This document shows positions 19,741-30,879 of a stretch of DNA of 64,000 bases, in pieces (position 1 is the first letter of the stretch; every line of letters begins with the position of its first letter). A program made the translations under genes and the position numbers. The stretch lies in contig JAZHRO010000073.1 in assembly GCA_037157565.1 (NCBI GenBank), forward strand, positions 12,034,501 to 12,098,500, written 5' to 3'. The notes beneath the pieces are model-generated. The model did no database searches and had not been told where the DNA came from. It saw only the letters and a program-made list of their open reading frames with translations. The DNA is from Thalassia testudinum. Its lineage: Eukaryota; Streptophyta; Magnoliopsida; Alismatales; Hydrocharitaceae.

Positions 19741-22019
19741 CTCCCCTTTACACTGCTTTGTGTTTTAGGGTTGTAAGAACCTGGGGCGTGCCATGGACGA
19801 TGCTATCCGATAAGGTATGGCTCATTATAGCTAAAATGACAAAGTGATGCTAGAAACTTGGCTAAACACTATATAATTAACATAATAAATAGGTTAAGTG
19901 TGGAAATTAATGAAAATGATCTAAAACACTTAATTTATGTTAAAAATGCATAATGAGGTCATAATTGAGATATTCTATTCACAAAATACAAATTGATGAT
20001 CCAAATGTCAATTGAACACCTATTTGAGCTTCAACGTACAAATCAAGGATTAAATCATGTTCTAATATGCTCAATTAAGCTTCAATAAAAATTTAATAGC
20101 ATTTAGACATCATTACGACCTTGTATTTAATTGTTTACATATAGGTCCTTAGTATATAACATTTTCTTAAGCTAAAAGCTGCTAGGGACCAATTTGTTAG
20201 ACTTGAGGGGCCTCTTAGTCATAAAATCCATCACTAATGGGTTCTTCTTGGAACATTACTACCCCTTCATGTAGGGGCTTCTTTTGCAAATGTTCCTTTA
20301 CACTTGGGCGACACCTCTCCTCTCCTATTCATAGGGCAAGAATTGGAACAGCAGCAACCGCCCATTGCATGGATGGCTTCATCAATGGCTGATCTCCCAC
20401 CTTTGCCTTAGCACCATTGCAAGAAGATCTGTTACCCCCTCTAGATTTCATCTAACGGTGGGATTTCATTCAAACTCTTCCTACACTCACCTCCTTCTCA
20501 TCTCCACCATTCATGCCAAAAATGTCTATTCCCACAATGCGGTGCCCATATCTCCCCCAACACCTATATAATCTGCTCCTTAGAGAGCCTTGGGTCCTTT
20601 ATCGACTCCCTCCCCTTGAGCCGATCCCTTCACTCCATTCCCTTAGCTATATTCCCTCCTTCAATTGCCATTGGCCAATGGTTGGTGGATCTAGGACACA
20701 TCTCTTTCATCCATTGAGGGCTCCTCCCCTTTCTTCGCCATCAGCCGATGGTCGTTGGCTCTTAAGCACCTTCGTCTGTAGAGTAGATTTAATTGCTTTC
20801 CTAATGTAGCTATTGCTTTCTTAGCTAGATTTACTAATTTCTAGCTTAATTTAGATTAGTTAGAGTAGCAATTACTAGTTGATTTGATCTGAATTAGTTT
20901 AGATCTGAACCAACCTCTCCAATCAATTCAAATCAGAGAGGTGTTTTACCACCTCCATTTCAATCCACTGATCTTCCTCTACGTTTCATAATTCGTGTTC
21001 GCTGATTCCCTCGATGTTTTGATTCATAATTCCCTCCATCCACTAAGACCACCATGAGGTCTGAAGCTTCATAGCTCCCATACCCCATGGTGTGCCCAAA
21101 CCATTGGAGGGCTCATTCACTCCAACTAATCACAAGAGCCTTCCCTGTGTTTTGAATTGAGTTGGATTCACATGATTTATGCGAATTTGTTTCTCATGGC
21201 TGATCATTAATTTGGGTTTCAATGTGGTTTTTATTGGTTTTAATCAAGTGAAATTAGCTAACATTTATGAAATTGGATTTATTGTGATGGAATTCAGATG
21301 TTTTGATTGAGCATTTTTCGCATGAATCACTTGTGCCTAATTTTTATCCCAATCCCTGATTTTTGTTCTCTATTGATAGCTAGAGCAATGGAAGATCAGT
21401 TGCATTGATTTGAGGCTTTAGCAATGATTCAATTGTGTTTAGAGGATTGTCCATCCTTCCTGAACACCAACTAATGGTGTGCAGGAAGTATAGATGATCA
21501 TATCATCTTGGAAAAATTAGATTGATAATCACCTAGGCGACAAGGTAATCTTGTATGAAAATGTTTTAATCTGACTTGCAGAAGTTTATTGAGGTTTGAG
21601 ATGTTTTAATGACTATCTGAGAAGGTTTTCAAAATGATTTGAACACCTAAATTGATTCCTTCCGTTCATGTTGTCTGTAAGACAAGGGAAGGGATTAATT
21701 AGGGTTCCTTATATTTTTTTGATTTGAGATTTAATTAGTAATGTCTTTTAGACCTTTTGATGACTATTTACAACAATTGAGGTTAGATTTGAATGTTTGG
21801 ATCAGATCTAATAGGATTTGAACAAGCAGCATCTGCTCTATTTTCTTTTGATCTGAATGAGCTTTTCTATGGGATGTAACTCCCTGATTTCAAGAGATTT
21901 GAGGATGAAATGTTTTGCTGGGATTGAATATTCCTCAGATCTAGTTTGCTGACCTGAGGTTGATCTTGATTTAGCTTAGATCAGACCTTAAAGGTCTTAT
22001 CTAAGCCTTATTTTAGCAG
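19741..22019. other. Gene-less older DNA between E1 and element C
   Basis: No credible coding region. A TATA-like CACCTATATAATCTG near 20562 follows a CT-rich stretch and resembles an LTR promoter, so an old LTR may lie here, but I cannot define its ends. This DNA originally continued into 40974 onward, before element C inserted, and into 5670 before E1 inserted. Confidence 0.4.
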
Positions 22020-22022
22020 TTG

Positions 22023-23168
22023 TGAAAGTGCGATCTTCATTTTCGATAAAATTTGTAACATAAAATGTTGTGTCGTTGTAGTATGTCGCGTGGTAGCAAA
22101 TCGCTTTTCAAAAATATTTAATAATTCAAAACTATCCACGACGAGTTAGGTCATCACCATAGGGAGGAATCAACCTATTTAAACTAGTGAATCATGTCTT
22201 ATTTATTCGAGAAACTCAATGCGTATGCATACTAACTGGTGCACGTGTTTTCAACATAAATTTTTTATTTAAATAATTAATCAATAATGTAAGGGTGCAC
22301 ATGCAAAATCACCACCAATGAAATACCTGAATTGTGATTTTAGTACTGACAAGCACCATCAAATTTAATTAAATCAAAATTCATTACCTATAACAAATAT
22401 CCATGCTTGCTTATTCATGTGATGAATTTAATCATATGCAATTCAATTAGAATTAAGGGACATGCATGCAAATCTACCATAATATAATAATAAGATAAAT
22501 AAGTGAATAGCGTTTTCCACAACGGCAGGTAACGTAAATATTAATATGCCCATTACTGTAGCAAAATGGGGGAAATGAATCCCCTGCTTGCACATGATGG
22601 AGAGGGCATGACTGGATGCAAGGGTCAAGGGGGGTAGTGCACCGCGACGAGGGCTTCACGTTGACATTGGTCTCACGGTGGGAGGTGGTTGCCAGTGACA
22701 GGCCGGAGGAGGATGACGCTAGCGGTGTAGAAGTGGAGTTGGCTGCGTGGAGGGCCGTGCATGGCCGTTCATGGCCTTGTGGTTGGCGAGATGCTCGGCG
22801 GTGCTCGGTGTCGAGTTTGACGGTTGGTAGAGGCTTAGAGGAGTGGCTGCGTGGAGGGGGGGCAATGGCTTTGGGTTCCTTTGCGTGGAGCTTCAGGCGG
22901 TTGAAGAAGAAGAGGAGAAGGAAGAAGAAAAGGCGAGTGGGGGGTTGTGGGATGTGGAAGGTGGAGTTGGCTTGGGTGTGCATAGTCGGCGTGGAGTGCT
23001 GATGTGGTGTTGGAGGTGGTGATGAGGGCCGTGCGAGGTTGTTACGGTGAGGGGGTGAAGCATGGGTTCTCTAGAGGTTGAAGAAGATGAGGGAAATGAA
23101 GAAGAAGCTTAGGCATGAGAGAGGGCATGGAATGTGGTTTGGCTATGCTTTTTTTTGTGGTCGGGTGA
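22023..23168 (-). repeat. Element C 3' LTR, first part
   Basis: Matches 39202 to about 40349 of the right LTR. It is cut at GGTGA by the Tekay element E3. An open frame of about 170 codons on the minus strand (about 22474-22983) is also open in the other LTR, but it is low-complexity and is not called as a gene. Confidence 0.88.
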
Positions 23169-25853
23169 TGTAACGACCTGGTTCCCGAGTCCCTACGAGA
23201 CAAGAGAACCGGACCGACTCAACTAATCCCAAGACCTAATCATCCAACGAGGAAGTAACCAAAAGAGCAGTAAAATAAACCACATTCAGCATGAATATAA
23301 CTAACAGTAAAAAAGTACAGCAGTAAGGAAAGAAACTACCACAGTATGTACCACCACAACAGTAGAACAACATTTATCATATAGCATGAACTGCAGGTAA
23401 AGAAAAGTACAGTGGAAACAAGAACTACTCACTATAACGGAAACAAAAGAGGTACAAAAGACAGTGGTAACTCTACTGGACCCTACTCGGCCCAGCGTCC
23501 TCTGCAGCTGCTGACCCTGGCTGCTAAACACCTGGTCCTGAAAAAGGTAACGAGTGTAACACGTTAGCAAAACGCTGAGTAGAGTGGCAACTAAACTAAA
23601 GACAACAGTAGAGTGTACAGTAGTTGTTATGTTCGATTACTTTCTTTATTCACATCTTTCAATTGTCTCACTATTTCATTTATTCCTCAGATCTTTCTCT
23701 TGATCTCGAATGTTCCTCATGGGAACGATCTTGATTGCAGTCTTTTCCAAAAAGTAGAAGTAGCATGTGGTGCTCTCCTGGCCGGGAGAGTCCCCCGTGG
23801 TGATCCTACCCTCAGTCAACCACCCCAAGGTCACTGACAGACGTAACGATGACTACGGCACGCGCGATAAACGCACAGGTAGCTAACCCGTACTGGCACG
23901 CGGTCAGTCGTTTCCATTAACGGGTGCGCCCAAAGCACAACACGGAACAAGTCCAGGGCAGAGCCCTCTCAGTAACAGGGGTCCAACCCCTCCACAGTAA
24001 CCAAATTGGGGCCTTGCCCCTCCACACACCGCGCACCCTCGCCTGACTACACTGGTTTGCCCCAGCGGGCCTAACAAGTCGGTGTGGGAGGCTAGCAGAA
24101 CCCCGGGGCCCATGGGGTAGCTAGTACCTCCCTACACTAGTAGCTCTCCTCGGTACTACGTACGCGAGGGCCAGCAAGTCAGTACAGAGTGGCCAGTCCT
24201 AACCCCGGGTCCCTGGGGCGGCTGGCTCCGCTCTGCACTAAACAGTGGGGGACAGTCGCTCTCCTTGGTACTCCGTACTCAAGGGCCAGGTCACTTCCCC
24301 AATACTATTCCATTCACTTTCCAGGAGTTCTACTCCTACTTCCCCGTAGGGTTCCATTCTTTTTACTCAAACGTCCAGGTTTCACTTTCCAGTTTCGCAT
24401 TCTTACAATCCATGTTCTCAACCACGTTATTTATTCACAACAGGCAGCTGTTAATTCAAATTACAGGCAGCTTTATATCTCTTTCCATTTTCCAAGACTG
24501 CAGTATTATACATTCCACTAGTTTTCCCATCCTAGGATTCATGCCATATCCTAGGATCTATCAAACAATCTAGTTTTCCAGCCCTAGGATTCATGCAACA
24601 CCTAGGAGCTATCATTCCATCTATTTCTCATTCCTAGGATTCATGCAATGTCCTAGGTTCTATTTATGGTTCCATAATTTAACAGATTTTATTAATAACT
24701 TAAAGCCACTCTACCAAGTACAACAGGAGTAATGGGGGCGTGATCGGGAATCCCGCGTGCCTCCGCAACTCCCAAGACTGCAACTGAACGAGGTCCTACC
24801 ACAAGGATCAAACACAAGGAGTGTCTCAAAACAGTGTATAGCTACTATAGACGGGTAGAGGAATTAATTCTGAAAAGAACGCAACTCGAATCGTGGAAAA
24901 CGGAACCTGAATGGGCCCTTAACGGGTCGAAAACGACGACACTGTGCAAAATCAGACGTCTAGAACTTCTTCCAGACGTCTTAAAAAGTGGATCAGAGAA
25001 TTACCTGTTCAACGTGGTTTCCCAGACGTCCAGAAGTCTGCGGGGATGTCTAGCCTAGCTCCCAGACGTCCGATGGTCACCCCGGACGTCTGGAGGTCGC
25101 TCCCGCCGTCTGGTACAACAACCAGACGTCTGATTCGCGTTGGATGGCGAATCACCGAGCCTGCGCACACCCATCTCCCTCCCTCAGTACAGTCAGTCGA
25201 CAGGAAGGAAGAAGAAGACGGAAAACTCACCTTTCAGACGTCTGCATGGTCTTCCAGACGTCGCCCTCACCTTCTGGCTATCAACCAAGACGTCTGATTC
25301 TGGAAATTCTTCCAGAATCAGGGCACCACTTGGCCTCTGCTCGTGACGCCGCCCGCGTCGCACCTCGCGCGCCTGCTGCTCAGACCGCAGCAGTCCCCCC
25401 TTCTGCGTCACTCCGCGCCCCCAGCGCCCTCCGCCGGCCGGCCCTAGCAGCCTCGACGAGCTCGCCCTCACGACAGAGCTCCGCTCTCGCACGCCGCACC
25501 TCCTCCGCGCTCACTGCGGCCGCCGCTGCCGCCCTCGCGCTCACGCTCACTGGCTGAAGGAAAAGAGGGAGGAGACGGTGTAGACGATGGGAGGGAGCGC
25601 GTGGCCTTTTAAGGTCGTGCGAGGAGGAGAGAGAGGACGCGGCAGGTGTCTGCAGCCACAGAGAAAGATGGAATAAGCGAATATCCGGTCTGCGCGCTCA
25701 GGCGCGCAGACGACCCGCGCGTGTCGAAATTAACGGATTTCCAGACGTCTGGAAACGATCCCAGACGTCTGTATGTGATCCCAGACGTCTGATCCGACGT
25801 CTTGGCCACCTCCCAGACGTCTTAAAAGATGTCTGGGTCACGCGTTCGTTACA
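23169..25853 (-). repeat. E3 3' LTR (2,685 bp)
   Basis: Left copy of the E3 LTR. It contains a CCTAGGATTCATGC-type minirepeat (about 24530-24660) and an array of AGACGTCT sites (24953-25835). I see no clear polypurine tract beside it. Instead TAACAAACTCAAAG is repeated at 25856-25869 and 25931-25944. Confidence 0.9.
24953..25835. promoter_or_regulatory. Array of palindromic AGACGTCT sites in E3 LTR
   Basis: About 14 copies of (C)AGACGTC(T) or one-base variants, in two clusters (24953-25295 and 25738-25835). Several sit in the larger palindrome CCAGACGTCTGG. The right LTR keeps about 11 (32666-33557), the rest having C/T changes. ACGT is the core bound by plant bZIP factors, so this may be a transcription-factor array. 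That function is inference. Confidence 0.6.
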
Positions 25854-25938
25854 ATATAACAAACTCAAAGGAAGTTTCGTTCCGGAAACTTGCGCCAACT
25901 AGGGTGCGGGAAAAGACGTCCAAATAACCATAACAAAC

Positions 25939-28737
25939 TCAAAGAGGACCAAAGCCGGTCCGAAAAGACGTACTCGCGAAAAGCTCCGGGTACTGCTCCC
26001 GTATTGCCGCCTCAGGCTCCCAGGTAGCCTCCTCGTACCACTGGCTCCTCCACAAAACCTTTACCAGGGGTACTTGCTTTCGTCTCAAACTGCGGACGGC
26101 TCGGTCTAAAATCTGCACTGGCCGCTCGTGGTAGGTCAGGTCGTCGCTCACCTCGACGCTCTCGTGACTCAGTACGTGACTGGAGTCGGCTACGTACTTC
26201 CTGAGGTTGGACACGTGGAATACGTCGTGCACACTAGAAAGCTGCGGGGGAAGGGCAAGTCTGTAAGCAACGGGTCCAACCCGCTCCAGGACTTCAAAGG
26301 GCCCCACGAACCTTGGCGCGAGCTTCCCTCTCACCCCAAACCGCTGTAAGCCCTTCATGGGCGAAACACAAAGGAAGACGTGGTCCCCAACCTCAAACTG
26401 CACCTCTCTGCGTCTCCGATCCTCGTAGCTCTTCTGTCTGCTCCTGACAGTGCGGAGTCGTCTGTGGATCTGCTCAACTACCTCCTGACTCTTCCGGATC
26501 AACCTGGGGCCAACCTCCCACTTGGTCCCCACCTCAACCCAACTCAAGGGTGCCGTACACTTCCGTCCGTACAGAGCCTCGTAGGGAGCCATGCCGATGC
26601 TCGAGTGATAACTGTTGTTGTATGCAAACTCTACCAGGGGCAGGTGCTCCTCCCAAGAGCCCCTCCAGTCCAGTACACAGGCATGCAAAAGGTCCTCAAG
26701 TGTCTGTATCGTGCGCTCAGACTGTCCGTCCGTCTGGGGGTGGTAAGCCATGCTAAACCTCAACCTCGTCCCCAAGGCCTGCTGAAACTCAGCCCAAAAC
26801 TGGGGCGTAAAGCGGGTATCCCGGTCGAATACGATCTCCCGCGGAACTCCGTGTAGTCGTACCACATCACGGATATACCTCTCTGCCAACTGTGCTGGTC
26901 CTAAAGTAACTCGGATCGGCAAGAAACGCGCCGTCTTCGTCAGTCTATCCACTATTACCCAGACTGCGTCGTGTCCCCGCTGGGTAACAGGTAAGCCCAC
27001 CACCAAGTCCATGGTGATGCTCTCCCACTTCCACTCTGGCACTGGAAGCGGCTGAAGCGGCCCTGCAGGCCTCTGATGCTCGGCTTTCACCTGCTGGCAC
27101 ACAAAGCACTGTTGCACGAACTCACCCACATCCTGCTTCATCCCTCTCCACCAAAACTCGCGTCTCAAGTCGTGGTACATTTTCGTGTTTCCAGGATGTA
27201 TGGTGAATCTGGAACTGTGTGCCTCAGTCAGGAGCTCTCTCAACAGCTCCTCGTCTCTGGGAACGCACAACCGTCCCCTCAAGCGTAGCACCTGGTCTGT
27301 GAAAGAGAAGTCCCCAGGGTCACCTGACAGTACTCTGTCGCACAAATACTGCAAGTACGGATCGGCCATCTGTCCTGTGATGATGCGGTCCATCAGCTCT
27401 GGCCTAGTCTGCCGTGTCACCGTCACTGCCCCACAGTACCCTCGTAACTCTGGAGGTCGCCAACTGCCCACCTCCTCCAAAAGGCTCCAACTCTGTAACT
27501 GCAGACTGGCCAAGCGTGCGGGCGCCTTACGGCTCAAGGCGTCAGCCACCACATTGGCCTTTCCCGGGTGGTAGGAGATGCTGCAGTCGTAGTCCTTCAG
27601 GAGCTCCAACCAACGTCTCTGTCTCATGTTGAGCTCCTTCTGGTCAAAAAGATATCTGAGGCTCTTGTGATCTGTAAAAATCTCGAAGGTCTCACCGTAC
27701 AAGTAGTGCCTCCAGGTCTTCAGCGCGAAGACAACAGCTGCCAACTCTAGGTCGTGGGTAGGGTAGGTATGCTCATGGGGCTTCAGTTGCCGTGAAGCGT
27801 AAGCGACAACGTGACCCCTCTGCATGAGCACACCTCCTAACCCCTGCAAGGAAGCGTCCATGTACACAACGAACCCGCCACTACTGTTAGGGATGGTGAG
27901 CACGGGAGACCAGGTCAACCTCTCCTTCAGCTCCAGAAAACACGCCTCACAGGCATCTGTCCAAGCGAAAGGCACGTCCTTTCGGGTCAACTGTGTCATA
28001 GGACGCGCAATCTGCGAAAATCCTCTGATGAACCGTCTGTAGTAGCCAGCTAGTCCCAGGAAACTGCGGATCTCAGTGACTGAACGTGGTCTCTCCCACC
28101 TGAGCACTGCCTCGACCTTGGCTGGGTCCACCGCCAGGCCATCTCCAGAGATCACATGACCCAAGAAGGTCACCTCCCTCAACCAGAACTCGCACTTGCT
28201 GTATTTGGCGTACAGCCTGCGTCGCCTCAGAGTGTCCAAAACCATCCGCAAGTGCTGTGCGTGCTGCGTCCAATCTCTAGAATAGATGAGTACATCATCT
28301 ATGAAAACCATCACGAACTGGTCCAAGTACGGTATAAACACCCGGTTCATCAGGTCCATGAAAGCAGCGGGGGCATTGGTCAGCCCAAACGGCATGACCA
28401 AAAACTCGTAGTGTCCGTACCGGGTGCGGAAAGCTGTCTTGGAGACGTCGGTCTCCCTGATCCTCAACTGGTGGTATCCAGACCTCAAGTCTATCTTGGA
28501 AAACACCGTGGCACCCCGCAACTGGTCAAACAAATCGTCGATCCTCGGCAGCGGATATCTGTTCTTGATGGTGACCCTGTTCAGCTGTCGGTAGTCCACA
28601 CAAAGATGTAGGGTCCCATCCTTCTTCTTCACAAACAGTACCGGGGCTCCGCAGGGAGACGCACTGGGCCTCACGAAACCTTTCTCCAGAAGGTCCTGCA
28701 ACTGAGACTTGAGCTCTCGCAGCTCAAGCGGTGCCAT
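25939..28737 (-). pseudogene. pol: E3 Pol: RT, RNase H, integrase, chromodomain (lacks its N-terminal fusion)
   Basis: 932 codons remain open. RT has FIDD near residue 144 ([14 protein letters not shown]). RNase H begins near 292 (VYMDAS) and has [11 protein letters not shown]. Integrase has an HHCC region near 505-548, then [16 protein letters not shown] and [15 protein letters not shown], so D, D and E are present. The Ser normally before the second Asp is Phe. The C-terminus (about 870-925) is a chromodomain with [16 protein letters not shown] and EEATWEPE, typical of Tekay/Del, which targets integration to heterochromatin. The frame joins the upstream gag-protease frame only if one lost base near 28770 is allowed for. 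The element is therefore inactive although this part is open. Confidence 0.9.
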
Positions 28738-28738
28738 C

Positions 28739-30700
28739 CTATATGGCGCGGTGGAGATGGCTGGTCCCTGGTACTAGTGAGATCTCAAACTCGATCTCAC
28801 GCTCAGGCGGTAGTCCTGGTAACTCGTCTGGAAACACGTCAGGGTACTCTCTGACCACCGGGATGCTCTGGAAGTCTGCCACGGGGCTGGGCTTTGCCAC
28901 CACACAAGCTAGGAAGCCCTCACACCCCTGGCTCAAAAGTCTCGCCGCCCGAAGTGCCGAAATGCACCTGAAACCTCCGTCCACTGGCTATCCGTGAAAC
29001 TCGAAAGAAGGCAACTCCGGAACGGAGAAGACGATCTTCCTCTCAAAATAGTCCACCAATGCGTGGTAAGCAGATAGCCAATCCATCCCCAGAATCACTC
29101 CAAAGTCCTCCATCTGTATCATAATCAGGTCAGCTGGCAGGCTATGTCCCCCGACGCTGACCTCGCAATCCGTGTACACCTCCTCAGCTACAAACAGCTG
29201 ACCACTCGGACCTCTGATTATGAACGAATTCTCTAACAGTGTATAATCCTGGTCCAAACTAACTGCGAAACTGGCTGCGACAAACGAGTGCGTAGCGCCG
29301 GAATCGAAAAGCGTGTAAACGAGTTTGCCGGAAACTGAAACCATACCTGCTACCACCGATCCCGAAGCTCTGGCGTCCTTGTGTGTTAGGGCGTTGATAC
29401 GCCCCTCAGCTCTAGGTGCGGACGAAGAAGCCACACTCTGCGTCGAACGGGTAGGTGCTCGCCGGTACCCTCCTCGCGACTGCTGTCCTCCTCCTCGCGC
29501 TTGGGAACCGCGGCCTCCTGCGCGCCCTCTAGTGCTCTGCGCGAGGAGTATCTGCTGACCTCCTGCCCTAGATGGGCAGTCCCTCCTGATGTGGCCCGAC
29601 TAGCCACACTGGTAGCAGAGGGGAACCCGACTCCCGCCCTCAGTGGGTCCCTGCTGTCGACTAGGCGGGGGTCCGGTGCTGGCGACTGGCCCCTGTCGAG
29701 GGCCCCCAAAGGCCATTGATGGCCCTGCACAACGTGACGGCTCTCCTGCGGACACCACGTGTCTCCTTTCTCGCTGGCCCTGTGAGAAGTCTGGCTGAAA
29801 GGGCCTCTTCCGCCCGCCGTCGGTGTCTCGTGCGGACGGGTTGATCTCCTCGTAAGTCATAGCTGCCTCTACCACCCTCGAAAACATAGGCAGCTTCAGG
29901 GGTTTGACATACCCCCGGATCGCAGGCCGGAGCGCCTCGGTGAACCTCCAAAGGCACTCCTCCTCAATGGCTACCGCTGTCGCTGCAAAGCGGGACAGCT
30001 CCAAGAAACGCGTGCGGTACGCGCTCACAGTCATCGTCCCTTGGCGGAGAGTGTGGAACTCCCGCCTCCTCTGGTCCTGCCACGTCTGGGGAAAGTACTG
30101 CTCGCAGAAGAGGGTGACGAACTGGTCCCACGTCGGCTCGTCCCTCTCCTGTCCCCGGACCGCCCTCCACCACCGGTGTGCCGCACTCTCCAGCTAGTAC
30201 GTGGCAAAGGCCACGCGGCACTCCACCAGGGAGCGAAGGGTGTCGAAGATCTTCTCCAGCTGCTCAAGCCAGTCTTCTGCCTCAGTCGAGTCCTCATCCC
30301 CCTTGAAGGAGGGGGGCTTCAGCTTCCGGAACTGTCCGAAAAGCTCGAAGTGGCGCTGTAGGGGAGGTGCTGGCGCACCTCCAGGCGAAGGCGCCTCTTG
30401 TACAGAAGTGTCGGAGGAAGGTGGGGGCGGCAACGACCCATCCCCTCCCTCGTGTCCAGCGCCGTGTCCGTCGCGTGGTCCCATAGAGGACTCCCCCTCT
30501 GCAGCCCCAGGAGGAGGTGCTCGGGGCGGTGGGTGGAGCTCCTCTCGTACAATATCTCGTATCAGTCTGGCGAGGTCCTGGACCTAGATGCCCGGGAGTG
30601 GTGGCTGGTCCACTGAGACGTCAACAACAGCACGTCCACCTCGCCGACCTCGCCCTCGGCCGCGCCCGCAGCCAATCTCGCCAGTCCCGCGACGAGGCAT
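28739..30700 (-). pseudogene. gag: E3 Gag, protease and start of RT, broken by four amber stops
   Basis: One reading frame runs from ATG at 30700 (MPRRGTG, Arg/Gly-rich) to 28739 with TAG at about 30584, 30194, 29600 and 28988. It covers the capsid region (FELFGQFRKLKPPSFKGDED, WLEQLEKIFDTL), a CCHC zinc knuckle (CYQCG-stop-SGHIRRDC, with the third amber inside it), the protease (LFDSGATHSFV, active-site DSG) and the linker to RT (YPDVFPDELPGLPPEREIEF). A one-base loss just before RT shifts the frame into the next ORF. All stops being TAG fits TGG or CAG codons changed by C-to-T on either strand. Confidence 0.88.
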
Positions 30701-30864
30701 CTCCTGCAAGGAGACGCGAAACAAAACGGAAACGTCAAAACAGACGGTACCTAACGAAACTTCTAAGAGCTCATGTCAAGAGATATGTTGTGGTGGCTAC
30801 TCTAGCTATAAACATGTGAATTGGTTATTTTCCAGTCAGTTGATTCACTTCTCGGGACAACCTT

Positions 30865-30876
30865 GCTCTGATACCA
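30865..30876 (-). promoter_or_regulatory. Primer-binding site, initiator tRNA-Met (E3)
   Basis: Minus strand TGGTATCAGAGC, the usual plant tRNA-iMet PBS, 3 bases from the 5' LTR. Confidence 0.93.
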
Positions 30877-30879
30877 TCT

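Noticed and set aside
22474..22983. About 170-codon minus-strand frame (MHTQANSTFHIP) also open at 39653-40174
   Set aside because: Being open in both LTR copies of an old element is notable, but it contains a homopolymeric Phe/Leu run and no motif; common descent of the LTR explains it.
22443..23002. Possible host promoter or gene fragment in GC-rich DNA near 22616-23000
   Set aside because: It lies inside the C LTR and has a matching copy at about 39795-40241.
24529..24660. CCTAGGATTCATGC-type repeats that resemble a CRISPR-like array
   Set aside because: Plant retroelement LTR minirepeat with uneven spacing, also in the other LTR copy at about 32240-32370; CRISPR arrays are not expected here.
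25193..25557. Frames through the AGACGTCT array and the GC-rich tail of the E3 LTR
   Set aside because: They repeat in the second LTR (about 32852-33397), shift with small indels and have no domain.
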